Shown in pieces: positions 47,169 to 56,932 of a DNA stretch of 64,000 nt. Both the position numbers and the translations under genes were made by a program. Location of the stretch: positions 1 through 64,000 of the forward strand of contig PXBO01000052.1 in NCBI GenBank assembly GCA_003566885.1, read 5' to 3'. A model generated the notes under the pieces. That model was not told where the DNA came from and searched no databases. It worked only from the letters and a program-made list of their open reading frames with translations. The DNA is from Opitutia bacterium. Lineage in GTDB: Bacteria; Verrucomicrobiota; Verrucomicrobiia; Opitutales; T3Sed10-336. Within the stretch, counting starts at the first letter, position 1. Each line of letters opens with the position of its first letter.

Positions 47169-48353
47169 TCAGTCGATCGGAAGTTCGCGCTGCTGCCAGG
47201 GCAGGCCGTGACGGTTCAGCGCCTCCATAAAGGGATCCGGGTCCAGTTGTTCCATGTTGAACACTCCTTTTCCCATCCAGACACCCTGCACCATCAGCAT
47301 GGCGCCGATCATGGCGGGAACGCCGGTGGTGTAGGAGACCGCCTGGGATTTTACTTCGCGGTAGCATGCCTGGTGGTCGCAGACGGAGTAGATGTGGATC
47401 TTCTTGCGCTGCCCGTCTTTGACTCCGTCGAAGACGCAACCGATGTTCGCCTTGCCTTTGGTGCGCGGCCCCAGGCTGCCGGGGTCGGGCAGCACCGCCT
47501 TGAGAAACTGCAAGGGAATGATGTCGCGGCCCTCGAACCGAATGGGCTCGATGCTCGTCATGCCCACGTTCTGCAGCACGTTGAGGTGGGTGAGATATTT
47601 TTCGGAAAACGTCATCCAGAACCGGATACGCTTCAGGCCCTTGATGTGTTTGACCAGGGATTCCATTTCCTCGTGGTAGAGGAGGTAGATGTCCTTGGGA
47701 CCGATTTCCGGAAAATCATAGACATCTTTGACCGCCAGCGGTTCGGTTTCCACCCATTGGCCGTTCTCCCAGTAGCGGCCCTTGGCGGTGATTTCCCGGA
47801 TATTGATTTCCGGGTTGAAGTTGGTGGCGAAGGGATAACCGTGGTCGCCCGCGTTGGCGTCGAGGATATCGACGTAATGGATCTCGTCGAAAAGGTGCTT
47901 TTGGGCGTAGGCGCAGAATACGTTGGTCACCCCCGGATCGAACCCGGAGCCCAGCAGGGCCATGATGCCGGCTTTTTTGTAGGGCTCGTCGTAGGGCCAC
48001 TGCCATTCGTAGGTGAATTTGGGCGTGTCGGGCGGCTCGTAGCTGGCGGTGTCGAGGTAATGGACCTGGGTTTCCAGGCAGGCGTCCATGATGGCCAGAT
48101 CCTGGTAGGGGAGGGCGACGTTGATCACGATGTCGGGTTTAAACCGCCGGATCAGCGCGACCACCTCGTCCTTGTGGTCGGCATCGACCCTTGCGGTTTC
48201 GATCGGGTGCTCCATGTCGTCGCGAATCGCGTCGCACTTCTCCAGCGTGCGGCTGGCCAGGCAGATGGCGGAGAAAACATCCGGATTCTGGGCGCATTTG
48301 CGAACGACGACATTTCCGACGCCTCCGGCGCCGATAATCAATACTCTGGCCAT
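47169..48353 (-). CDS. saccharopine dehydrogenase family protein / carboxynorspermidine synthase
   Basis: ARVLIIGAGGVGNVVVRKCAQN, DIVINVALPYQDLAIMDACLETQVHYLDTASYEP, ALLGSGFDPGVTNVFCAYAQKHLFDEI. Confidence 0.9.
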   Translation of the reverse strand: MARVLIIGAGGVGNVVVRKCAQNPDVFSAICLASRTLEKCDAIRDDMEHPIETARVDADHKDEVVALIRRFKPDIVINVALPYQDLAIMDACLETQVHYLDTASYEPPDTPKFTYEWQWPYDEPYKKAGIMALLGSGFDPGVTNVFCAYAQKHLFDEIHYVDILDANAGDHGYPFATNFNPEINIREITAKGRYWENGQWVETEPLAVKDVYDFPEIGPKDIYLLYHEEMESLVKHIKGLKRIRFWMTFSEKYLTHLNVLQNVGMTSIEPIRFEGRDIIPLQFLKAVLPDPGSLGPRTKGKANIGCVFDGVKDGQRKKIHIYSVCDHQACYREVKSQAVSYTTGVPAMIGAMLMVQGVWMGKGVFNMEQLDPDPFMEALNRHGLPWQQRELPID

Positions 48354-48670
48354 GGTCTATTGTGGTAAATCAATTCAGATAAAACAGTCGATCCCTAGGC
48401 TGTTCCGCCGCCCCGTCACGGTCAAGCGGGAATGCGGGGGCAGGTGGAACCGAAAAGGCCCGGCGATTTGTCGTTTCGAGCGAATGCCTGACACGAGCCT
48501 CGCCCTCCGTGGAAAAGTCCGGCTAATATCAAGCATCCGATGTTCCGCGAAAACGCGGTGCCGTTCGGCGTTTCCCGGTATGCCGGAAAAGACGGGTGTG
48601 TTTTAATAAGGTAGAGCAAACTCGAACAGGGAACGAATTTCCGAGCGTTCCGGAATGCGGATACACCTGC

Positions 48671-48797
48671 CAATATCCACGGCGTTGTTCCTGTGGCCCG
48701 CCGTTGCGCGATTGTGAGGCCCTGTGCTGGTGGGCCGCCGCAAGCGGCGACGCTACGGAAGGAAATCCGAAAACCTGATGACGGTGAGTAGAAAACC
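48671..48797 (-). repeat. intergenic structured repeat family 1, copy E
   Basis: ATATCCACGGCGTTGTTCCTGTGG...GCCGC-AA-GCGGC (48737-48748)...CGCTACGGAAGGAAATCCGAAAACCTGATGACGGTGAGTA. Confidence 0.8.
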
Positions 48798-48861
48798 TAA
48801 GATGGGGGAACAACCTTTGGCTCCAGCTTGATCAGGGCGAAAATGGCGGTATTCTAACTTT

Positions 48862-50277
48862 GTGATGGCGGGATTTCCTCCATACTCCGGGACCCTTCGT
48901 GAGCTTTCGGCTGTTTGGCTATTCCTTCTTCTGTTTGTCCTTGGGGCGATGGGCGGCTTGCCGCTACGCGGGAACGGGGAAGAATCCCCCGGGACATTCC
49001 AGGGACCGGCCATCGTCCTCGTGATTGATGGGGCCATTGGACCGGCGACCGATGACTACATAGGGCGCTCGATGGAGAAAGCCGCCGAACTTGGAGCCCC
49101 TGTGGTGATCATGCGCATGAACACCCCGGGCGGGCTTGACAGCTCGATGCGCGCCATCATTTCGAAAATTCTTGATTCGCCGATACCTGTGGCGGTGTAC
49201 GTCTCGCCCGAAGGAGCCCGCGCGACCAGCGCCGGCACCTACATCCTCTACGCGGCCCATGTCGCGGCTATGGCGCCCGGAACTCACCTGGGAGCGGCGA
49301 CTCCGGTTCAAATAGGCGGCGGTGGGGGACCTCTGGGACCGGACACCGACCAGGACGAGCCGGACCAACCGGACGCGGCCGAGCGCAAGATGATCAGCGA
49401 CGCAGTGGCCTACATCCGCAGCCTGGCCGAACTGCGCGGCCGCAATGCCGAGTGGGCGGAGAAGGCCGTACGCGAGGGGGAGAGTCTGACGTCTTCCGAA
49501 GCCCTGGAAATGAACGTGATCGAACACCTGGTTCCGAACGTGGAAGCCCTATTGGAGGAAATGGAGGGAAGGACGGTCCAGGTCGGGGGGGAGGAACGCG
49601 AGTTGGAAACAAGGAATCTTGAGATCAGGGTGATCGAACCGGACTGGCGCACCCGCCTGCTTTCGATTCTGACCAATCCCAATATCGCCTACCTTCTCAT
49701 GCTCTTGGGCATCTACGGCCTGATTCTCGAATTCGCCAATCCCGGGGCTCTGGTTCCGGGCATTTCCGGAGCCATTTGTCTGCTGTTGGGTCTTTTCGCC
49801 CTGCAGTTGCTGCCCATCAACTACGCGGGAGTCGCTCTCATATTACTCGGGCTGGCCCTGATGGTTGCCGAAGCCTTTGCCCCGAGTTTTGGCGTACTGG
49901 GATTCGGAGGCGCCATTGCGTTCGTTTTCGGCTCGATCATCTTGATCGACACCGACGTTCCGGGATTCGAGCTCTACCGCCCGCTGATCCTTGCCGTTGC
50001 CGCCATCAGTGCCTTCGTGCTGATTGTCGTTCTCTCCATGGCCGCAAAAGCCTGGAAGCGCCCCGTCGTCGCCGGCGTCGAAGGTTTCATAGGCCAGTGC
50101 GCAACCGCTCTGGAGGATTTCGATGGGGAAGGGCGGGTCAGACTGCAGGGTGAATCCTGGAAGGCGCGCACGAAAACTCCTGTGCGGAAAGGGCAGACCG
50201 TCAAGGTTGTCAGGGTGGAAGGCTTGTTGCTCGACGTTGAACCAGAACCAGAAACCAGGAAGGAAGAAAAATCATGA
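48862..50277 (+). CDS. NfeD family membrane-bound serine protease
   Basis: [76 protein letters not shown]-terminal NfeD region [40 protein letters not shown]. Confidence 0.92.
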   Translation: MMAGFPPYSGTLRELSAVWLFLLLFVLGAMGGLPLRGNGEESPGTFQGPAIVLVIDGAIGPATDDYIGRSMEKAAELGAPVVIMRMNTPGGLDSSMRAIISKILDSPIPVAVYVSPEGARATSAGTYILYAAHVAAMAPGTHLGAATPVQIGGGGGPLGPDTDQDEPDQPDAAERKMISDAVAYIRSLAELRGRNAEWAEKAVREGESLTSSEALEMNVIEHLVPNVEALLEEMEGRTVQVGGEERELETRNLEIRVIEPDWRTRLLSILTNPNIAYLLMLLGIYGLILEFANPGALVPGISGAICLLLGLFALQLLPINYAGVALILLGLALMVAEAFAPSFGVLGFGGAIAFVFGSIILIDTDVPGFELYRPLILAVAAISAFVLIVVLSMAAKAWKRPVVAGVEGFIGQCATALEDFDGEGRVRLQGESWKARTKTPVRKGQTVKVVRVEGLLLDVEPEPETRKEEKS

Positions 50278-51062
50278 CCACCACGTACACCCTCGGAATC
50301 ATAGCCATCTTGTTGATCCTATTGATCGCGTCGGCGATCTACGTGCTTCGCGAGTACGAACGCGGCGTCGTATTTCAACTCGGAAGATTCTGGAAAGTCA
50401 AAGGCCCCGGACTTGTCATTGTCATCCCGATCATCCAACAACTCGTGCGCGTCGATTTGCGCATCATCGTGATGGATGTTCCCAGTCAGGACGTGATTTC
50501 CCAAGACAACGTTTCCGTCAAGGTCAACGCCGTCCTGTATTTTCGCGTCATCGACCCGCAAAAGGCGATCATCAACGTGGAACATTACCTTGAAGCCACG
50601 GGGCAACTTGCCCAGACCACATTGCGCTCGGTTCTCGGGAAGCACGACCTCGACGAAATGCTGGCCGAGCGCGACAAGTTGAACGCCGACATCCAGGAGA
50701 TCCTGGATACCCAGACCGACGCCTGGGGGATCAAGGTCCAGAACGTGGAAATCAAGCACGTGGATATCAATGAATCCATGGTGCGCGCCATCGCCCAGCA
50801 GGCCGAGGCGGAGCGAGCCCGGCGCGCGAAAGTCATTCATGCGGACGGCGAATTTCAAGCGGCGGAGAAACTCAGCGACGCGGCCGGTATTCTCAGTCGT
50901 CATGAACAGGCGATCAACCTGCGTTACATGCAGACGCTGACCAAGATCGCGGGGGAGAACAACTCAACCATTGTCTTTCCCCTGCCGATCGAGCTGGTTC
51001 GTTCGCTGTTCAACCGAAACGAGGGAGACGCGGAAAAGAGCGAAAAGAGCGAAAAAAAGTAA
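50274..51062 (+). CDS. slipin/stomatin (SPFH) family protein
   Basis: [73 protein letters not shown] overlap with nfeD-like gene. Confidence 0.95.
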   Translation: MTTTYTLGIIAILLILLIASAIYVLREYERGVVFQLGRFWKVKGPGLVIVIPIIQQLVRVDLRIIVMDVPSQDVISQDNVSVKVNAVLYFRVIDPQKAIINVEHYLEATGQLAQTTLRSVLGKHDLDEMLAERDKLNADIQEILDTQTDAWGIKVQNVEIKHVDINESMVRAIAQQAEAERARRAKVIHADGEFQAAEKLSDAAGILSRHEQAINLRYMQTLTKIAGENNSTIVFPLPIELVRSLFNRNEGDAEKSEKSEKK

Positions 51063-51069
51063 GTAAATC

Positions 51070-53799
51070 TCACCTCAAGGTATTCACCAATTCCAGGTTA
51101 TCGAGGTAAAAGACGGTCGATGTGTCCGCGTTGCTGATAAATCCGAACCAGTCGAGCGTCCTCCAATCCTCATGACCGTTGGTCAAGCCTTCGAAGTGAC
51201 GCGGCGGCTGATCGGGGAGGTTGACATCCAGATCCCACGTTCCGGTTGATTGGTCGCCCAGAGTGGTTCTGATCTCGAACCGCACCCATTCGCCGGAGGG
51301 GATTTCGAGCAGTTCCCTGCCATTCGCACGCAAGGTCCCCCTGAGAATCGAGAAGCTTGGGCCGACCCGGTACGGACTGGTGTTGTCGCGCCATTCGTGA
51401 ATGAACTCGACGCCCGGATCGACCCGCAGGTCGAAGGCCGCTCGGGTCAGTCCTTCACGATGATCCGGGCGGTAATAAAAATGCGGATTGAACCTGGCGC
51501 GCAAGCCGGGGGCGTCGGTTACTTTCAAACTCCGTTCGCCGCCGGCCGCATCTTCATCGGTCACCGCGATCCCGTCACCCCGGCCTTCGGTTTGGACCTG
51601 TGCCCGCCGGGGCGCGCTGCCGAGGACGGCGTTTTCAAAATCCTCATTCAATTGAAGAGGCGGAGCGGGCGGAGGTTCGGGAGCAGCCTCCATGGGCGGA
51701 TACGAGACCTCGGCGGCTTTCGCCTTCCATGCGGAATCGCCGTAGACGCCGGCTTGCGATGGATCGAATGGCTGGAATCCAATCCCGGCCAACCGCGATG
51801 GCTCTCGAAGGCGAAAATCCAGGCGGTCCGGCGCGACAAAAAGAGGATCCGTAATCAACGACTCGGTATCACGTCCAAGCTCCCTCCACTCCTCCAGCGT
51901 CATGCCGGCGAAATCGATCGGAGCCTGCGACGTTTTGTAATAGAGATTGTTTTCCACGTCCAGGTTGGCTTCCCTCCAATTTCCCCGCATCAAGGGACCT
52001 TCGTCCCAATACACGATGTTGTTGGTGAAGCTGAAGGAGAGGTGCGGTTCGACTCGGGTAAACTGCAACTGCTGCTCGAGTCCGAAGGCGAAAATATTAT
52101 TACGGATGATATTCTCCCGCCCGTAATGCTGATGGTACCCCCCGCTTTTGGTGTGGTAGACCAGATTGTTCTCCATCAGTATCCCGGTGCTCCCTTCATC
52201 GTTATACAGACCCCACCCGCCGTAGTCCCAGGAATAAACATTGTGGATCACGTTGTTGTTGACGGTCGTCTCTTCCGAGGGACCGAGGGTATAGACCCCT
52301 CCCATGTCACTTAGGAGCCCCCAACCCAGGTGATGAATCCGGTTGAAATCGATCCGGTTGCGAACCGCCAGACTCTCGTTGTATCCCCAGCGCCACCCCA
52401 CGGAAATTCCGGTGTAATAGAGATCACTGATATCGTTGTGGGTTACTCGATTGTCACCGCTATGCCCGATCCAGACACCCACCGCGCAGGGAAATACACG
52501 CCCGCCATGCCGGATGATGTTGTTGTCGACCGTGATCCGGCCGGTTCGCTCCGATTCATTGGAGGCAATGCGGGTTTCTCCGATACGGACTCCCCCGGCT
52601 CCGAAATCATGGATAAAAGAACGCCGGATAACACTCTCGCTGCAGCCCTTCCGGAACCAAAGGGCATAGGTGCCGATGTGCCCGATTTCGCAATCCTCAA
52701 AGGTCACGTGCCGGGCGCCGTCAGCCATGATCACCGCATCGATCGGAGCGGCGGCCTGGGCGGCCTCAAACCCTTCCGGGGGCGTAAGCCATTGCGCGTG
52801 ATGAAATGTCAGCCCCCGAAACGTCAAGTGCTCCACATACTCCTCCGCCGCCGGATCGCCCTCGATCAAAATGAATTTCTCCGCCACCGGCGCGACCACG
52901 TCGGCATTCATCATTTCCTCTCCGGGAAGCGGCAGGTAAAAAAGCGTCCCGTCCCGATCCAGAAACCATTCCCCCGGGGTATCCAGCGCCGCCAGATAGT
53001 TTTCCAGGATGAACCCGGTGTTTCGCCGCATCGGATTCCACGGTTTCATTCCTTCGCCCGTGGTCACCAGAATGCCCGCGTTCGTATCCACCGAATCGAG
53101 AAAACGACGGGTGTTGTCCCAATTATGATAGGCCAAAAGGTTCACATCCCGCAATTCCTCCTCGGTCAGACCGGCCAACGATCGAATGTCATTCGGGCGA
53201 ACGGAAATCGTTTGCCGGGCCCGGGCCGGCCGGGAACCGCCTTCCTCGAAAACCTCCTCGTCAACATCGAGCATATAGGAGAAGAACCGGTTCGGGGTGC
53301 GGGCGCGCGTCGCCCGCCGGCCGTTCACCCAAAGTTGCTCGAAATACCAGTCACCTGCCTGGACTTCGGGAATCCGGGTAGTCCAGATTCCGTCAGGGTT
53401 TGGACTGAACCCGCCGATTCGCCGGCCGCCGCTGAATACCGGCCGGGCCCCCGGAGCCGCCTCGTACACGATGGGTGTTTCCTCGGCGCCGCTGTCCTCC
53501 GGCGTGAAGACGACAGGCTCCCGCAACAGATACTCTCCGGCGGAGATGACGACGCGAACCTCCCCGGAGAGCTCGCCCGCCGATCGAAGTTCGCGAATCG
53601 CGTCCTGGGCTCCAGTCAGAGAAGCGAGCGGCCCGTCGCGATCGTCCGGCCCAGGTCGCGCCACGGTGCCGGACCACTCATCGCGGCCATCGGGGGATAC
53701 ATAAAAAGTGATACCGTTTGTGTTCCCGATAGCGGAAACCGGGTAAAAAAGAACCAGGACAAAGCCGAGAAGTGCCGGGAAAAACGTACGATGTGTCAT
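51070..53799 (-). CDS. right-handed parallel beta-helix repeat secreted protein
   Basis: Signal peptide from [63 protein letters not shown]; beta-helix rungs; C-terminal laminin-G/concanavalin-like domain. Confidence 0.85.
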   Translation of the reverse strand: MTHRTFFPALLGFVLVLFYPVSAIGNTNGITFYVSPDGRDEWSGTVARPGPDDRDGPLASLTGAQDAIRELRSAGELSGEVRVVISAGEYLLREPVVFTPEDSGAEETPIVYEAAPGARPVFSGGRRIGGFSPNPDGIWTTRIPEVQAGDWYFEQLWVNGRRATRARTPNRFFSYMLDVDEEVFEEGGSRPARARQTISVRPNDIRSLAGLTEEELRDVNLLAYHNWDNTRRFLDSVDTNAGILVTTGEGMKPWNPMRRNTGFILENYLAALDTPGEWFLDRDGTLFYLPLPGEEMMNADVVAPVAEKFILIEGDPAAEEYVEHLTFRGLTFHHAQWLTPPEGFEAAQAAAPIDAVIMADGARHVTFEDCEIGHIGTYALWFRKGCSESVIRRSFIHDFGAGGVRIGETRIASNESERTGRITVDNNIIRHGGRVFPCAVGVWIGHSGDNRVTHNDISDLYYTGISVGWRWGYNESLAVRNRIDFNRIHHLGWGLLSDMGGVYTLGPSEETTVNNNVIHNVYSWDYGGWGLYNDEGSTGILMENNLVYHTKSGGYHQHYGRENIIRNNIFAFGLEQQLQFTRVEPHLSFSFTNNIVYWDEGPLMRGNWREANLDVENNLYYKTSQAPIDFAGMTLEEWRELGRDTESLITDPLFVAPDRLDFRLREPSRLAGIGFQPFDPSQAGVYGDSAWKAKAAEVSYPPMEAAPEPPPAPPLQLNEDFENAVLGSAPRRAQVQTEGRGDGIAVTDEDAAGGERSLKVTDAPGLRARFNPHFYYRPDHREGLTRAAFDLRVDPGVEFIHEWRDNTSPYRVGPSFSILRGTLRANGRELLEIPSGEWVRFEIRTTLGDQSTGTWDLDVNLPDQPPRHFEGLTNGHEDWRTLDWFGFISNADTSTVFYLDNLELVNTLR

Positions 53800-53939
53800 A
53801 AGGATCCGACAGAGAGAGTAGGCACTCCTCCGCCAACCGTCAAAGGAAGAAGTAACCTGGCTGCCCGTCGGACACGGCTTTTCCATTTGGCCTCTGAAGG
53901 CCGCATGAAAAAGCATTTCAGATCGAAAATTTGAAATTT

Positions 53940-54042
53940 GATATCCATGTCTCCCGCCCAGGCGCATGTGCGCAGGCCTGCGTCAGAGAGGGCGTTCGCA
54001 AGCGAACACGCTACATGGGATTCCGAAAACTTGATTCAATCG
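53940..54042 (-). repeat. intergenic structured repeat family 1, copy G
   Basis: ATATCCATG...GCGCATGTGCGC...GTTCGC-AA-GCGAAC (53994-54007)...CGCTACATGGGATTCCGAAAACTTGATTCAATCGG. Confidence 0.8.
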
Positions 54043-54095
54043 GAACAATTTTGCCTGTTTCAGGGCTTTGGCGCACGCGGCGATACCGATTCTCT

Positions 54096-55469
54096 TCAGC
54101 GGGTGAACTGCCACCAGTTGAAATTGAAGAGGTCGCTGTCGTCCGGGCCTTCGAATATGAAATAGAGATCGTGTATCCCTTCAGCGTCTGAGATGTCGGT
54201 TTCGACGGTTGCCCACTCATCCCAACCGCCGGTGTCGGGCACTTCGCAAGTGCCGATCAAGGGGCCGTCCGCCGCGCCCAAACGAATCTCGATGCGACCG
54301 CCCTCCGAACCGGAGGCGACGCGCGCCTGGAAGCTTTCCGCGCCGGATTCAAAGTCGACGCCGGCCACTCTGATCCAGTCTCCGTTATTGATCGAGGTCA
54401 CCATGGTGCCTCCTTCACTGCAGTCTTCTACTGCGATTCCCTCCTGTCTGTTGATGGTCGCCGCCTTAACCGTTTGGTACGGATTGAAGTTCCGGATCTG
54501 CGGGACCCCGTCGTGGGTGACGACCACCGGTTCGATCGACCCGTCTTCGTTGTGGATCAAACGCTCCACCGAAATATTTCGGAAGAAGGTCTCACCTGAA
54601 AGTCTGCGGTCGTGGTAGAAAATGTACCATTCCCCCTCGTATTCGATGATCCCCTGGTGGTTGTTGTTGTGGTTGTTGATGTTCTGACCGTCGAGCGTCG
54701 GGTTTTCGAGCACGATCCCCTGATAGGTGAACCCGGTCACCGGATTGTCGCTGGTGAGGTAGTCGATTCGGGCTGCGCCCTCCGCGAAATTGGTCGAATA
54801 GGTGAAGTAATAAATGTCGTTGTGTTTGTGGACGAAAGCCGCCTCGAAAGAGTTTCTCGCTTCGATGGTGATGGCCGGGCCTTCGACGGATATCATATCC
54901 TCGTTGAGCTTGATGACCCTAAGGTTTTCACCGTAACCGAACCGATTGTTGGCGCCGCCGCCGAAGTAAAGGTAGGCTTGGCCGTCATCGTCGATAAACA
55001 CCCCCGGATCGAATACCCAGGCGACATTCGCATTGGGAATATGCCGGTCGATTAACGGTCCGCCGAGCGGATCGACGAAAGGCCCTTCCGGGCGGTCGGC
55101 GACCGCGACGCCGGTGTTCGAACCGCCATTGGGAAAATAGAGATAGACCTTGCCGTTCCGCTCAATCGCTCCGGGAGCGAAGGCCCGTCCGGCCCACGAG
55201 GCGTCCCTGGGGACCTCGAATACAACCCCGTGGTCAAGCCAGTTGACCATGTCGTCGGTCGAGACCAGGTTATAGCTCACGATATCGTAGCCATTCCGGT
55301 TGTGTTCGTCGTTCGAGCCGTAAACGTACAGCCGCCCTTCGAATATCATCGGCTCGGGGTCGGCCGAGTAACGTTGAGTGAAAATCGGATTCGCGTGAAG
55401 CGAGTTCGAAAAGGCGAGACCGGCGCCCAGAGTTGCCAGTGCGATCAGTGTGGAGAATGCTTTTGTCAT
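54096..55469 (-). CDS. glycoside hydrolase family 43 protein with C-terminal CBM6-like domain
   Basis: NPIFTQRYSADPEPMIFEGRLYVYGSNDEHNRNGYDIVSYNLVSTDDMVNWLDHG, WVFDPGVFIDDDGQAYLYFGGG; CBM6-like tail GIAVEDCSEGGTMVTSINNGDWIRVAGVDFESGAESFQARVAS. Confidence 0.92.
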   Translation of the reverse strand: MTKAFSTLIALATLGAGLAFSNSLHANPIFTQRYSADPEPMIFEGRLYVYGSNDEHNRNGYDIVSYNLVSTDDMVNWLDHGVVFEVPRDASWAGRAFAPGAIERNGKVYLYFPNGGSNTGVAVADRPEGPFVDPLGGPLIDRHIPNANVAWVFDPGVFIDDDGQAYLYFGGGANNRFGYGENLRVIKLNEDMISVEGPAITIEARNSFEAAFVHKHNDIYYFTYSTNFAEGAARIDYLTSDNPVTGFTYQGIVLENPTLDGQNINNHNNNHQGIIEYEGEWYIFYHDRRLSGETFFRNISVERLIHNEDGSIEPVVVTHDGVPQIRNFNPYQTVKAATINRQEGIAVEDCSEGGTMVTSINNGDWIRVAGVDFESGAESFQARVASGSEGGRIEIRLGAADGPLIGTCEVPDTGGWDEWATVETDISDAEGIHDLYFIFEGPDDSDLFNFNWWQFTR

Positions 55470-55761
55470 TGGTAGGCCTTGCGTTAGTGAATGAGCAGCC
55501 AAGTCGGGTTGGGGGGACAAATAAACAATATCGGGCGATCGTGGCAAAGCAGGGTGCGTGCTAACAATAGACTAAACTGAAGGACACTTGGTTAAGCCCT
55601 CCATCGATCCCGATTTTGATGCCGATTTCGATTTGCTCCGCCATCTTCACTCTGTCGGTACCGATGGAAAAGGCTTAACCGTGCCATTCGGGCTAAAACC
55701 GTAACGCCGTTCCAACCCCTGTTTTAAGCGTCGCCTCCGCTTTCAACCGCGGGGATACGAA

Positions 55762-56442
55762 TTACCCATCCAACCTGCGAAAACGAATGTTGCGCAGGGC
55801 GGCGGTGGTGTTCCAGGACGCGATGCCGAGGGGGCGCGAGAGGGCAATATCGGGGCGAACGTCGAGTTGGCGGCCGGTGGTGTCGAGATCGACGATCGAT
55901 TCATCGTCGATCCATGCCCGAATCCGGTCGTCGGTCACGCGGACGCGAACGGTATACCACCGGTCCGTCTCGAAGGTCATGTAGGTCGTGGTTTCATTTT
56001 CGGAGGCATCGGCGGAATCGACATTGGAAACGCCGACCACGGTGCCGCCCCAGCCGCCGACGATTAACGATACATGGGTTTCGCCGACCGGAAGGGTGAG
56101 GCCGCAAAAGATATCGATCCCGTCGAGCCTCCTCGCTTCCAACGAGATTTCGTAGTCGGTCTTGGGAAAGGGTTCCTCGCCGGTCCAGGTGATCCCGGTC
56201 AGGCCATCGCCCCGGCCAAGGATGATTGCGTCTCCGTCGATCGACACCGTCCCGGGCAGGAGGAAGCCGGTCGGACGCCATTCGCCCAGGGTCTTTCCGT
56301 CGAAGAGAGACGTCCACCCGCTGTGAGGGGAGGTCGGTGGCAGGTCCGGATTTTGGCGGGGGGCGACACAGCCGATCGGAAGAACCGCCATCAGGAAGAT
56401 CGAAGCGCAAGCGGCGAAAGGTGAAATCCTGCAGGCGGGCAT
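55762..56442 (-). CDS. DUF1080 (3-keto-disaccharide hydrolase-like) lipoprotein
   Basis: Lipobox VLPIGC; GWTSLFDGKTLGEWRPTGF, YEISLEARRLDGIDIFCGLTLPV, GIASWNTTAALRNIRFRRL. Confidence 0.85.
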   Translation of the reverse strand: MPACRISPFAACASIFLMAVLPIGCVAPRQNPDLPPTSPHSGWTSLFDGKTLGEWRPTGFLLPGTVSIDGDAIILGRGDGLTGITWTGEEPFPKTDYEISLEARRLDGIDIFCGLTLPVGETHVSLIVGGWGGTVVGVSNVDSADASENETTTYMTFETDRWYTVRVRVTDDRIRAWIDDESIVDLDTTGRQLDVRPDIALSRPLGIASWNTTAALRNIRFRRLDG

Positions 56443-56584
56443 ACGGCTTTATGCGGTCACCTGGAATTCCGAGGCAAGCCAAATACGATCATCAGGCACC
56501 AGGTCTGCCGTAGGTTGGCCGATCGATGGGTGAAGTATCCGCTTGGGAGACAACTCTACTTTGGGTCATGACGTTTTGGGAGAG

Positions 56585-56713
56585 ACAGATATCCATCGCG
56601 TTGTTCTTGTGTCCCGCCCTTGCGGGCTTGCGCGGGCCTGTGCCTGGAGGGCCGCCGCAAGCGGCGGCGCTACCAAAGAAAATCCGAAAACCTGAAGACG
56701 GGGAGTGTAACCA
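56585..56713 (-). repeat. intergenic structured repeat family 1, copy F
   Basis: ATATCCATCGCGTTGTTCTTGTG...GCCGCCGC-AA-GCGGCGGC (56652-56669)...GAAAATCCGAAAACCTGAAGACGGGGAGTGTAACC. Confidence 0.85.
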
Positions 56714-56764
56714 TGAGTGCGTTGCCAGTGTTTCGGGCGGGGCTGGGCAACACGGTGAAAAAGA

Positions 56765-56808
56765 AGGACGACAAAAAAATTACCAGCTGGTAATTTTTTT
56801 GTCGTCCT
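56765..56808. terminator. 44-bp perfect palindrome with internal A7/T7 tracts, candidate bidirectional terminator
   Basis: AGGACGACAAAAAAATTACCAG|CTGGTAATTTTTTTGTCGTCCT. Confidence 0.55.
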
Positions 56809-56900
56809 GTGGGAATTCGCTTTTGTGATCGAGCGAAGGTTGGCCGGATGTTTTGGGTCCGGAGATCGCTCGCCGAAAAGAGACTCGCGGACGCTCTTTT

Positions 56901-56932
56901 AGGAGTCTGTCGGCGAAGTCCGACAGACTCCT
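56901..56932 (-). terminator. hairpin overlapping the stop codon of the PEP-CTERM gene, candidate terminator
   Basis: AGGAGTCTGTCGG-cgaagt-CCGACAGACTCCT, 13-bp perfect stem at the 3' end of the minus-strand gene. Confidence 0.5.

Noticed and set aside
52330-53934. 534-aa plus-strand ORF antisense to the beta-helix protein
   Set aside because: Shadow ORF; the opposite strand encodes a signal peptide and beta-helix repeats.
55592-55681. Long-spaced inverted repeat GGTTAAGCC...GGCTTAACC
   Set aside because: Only 9-bp arms separated by about 70 bp; insufficient alone, although the right end resembles family 2 ends.
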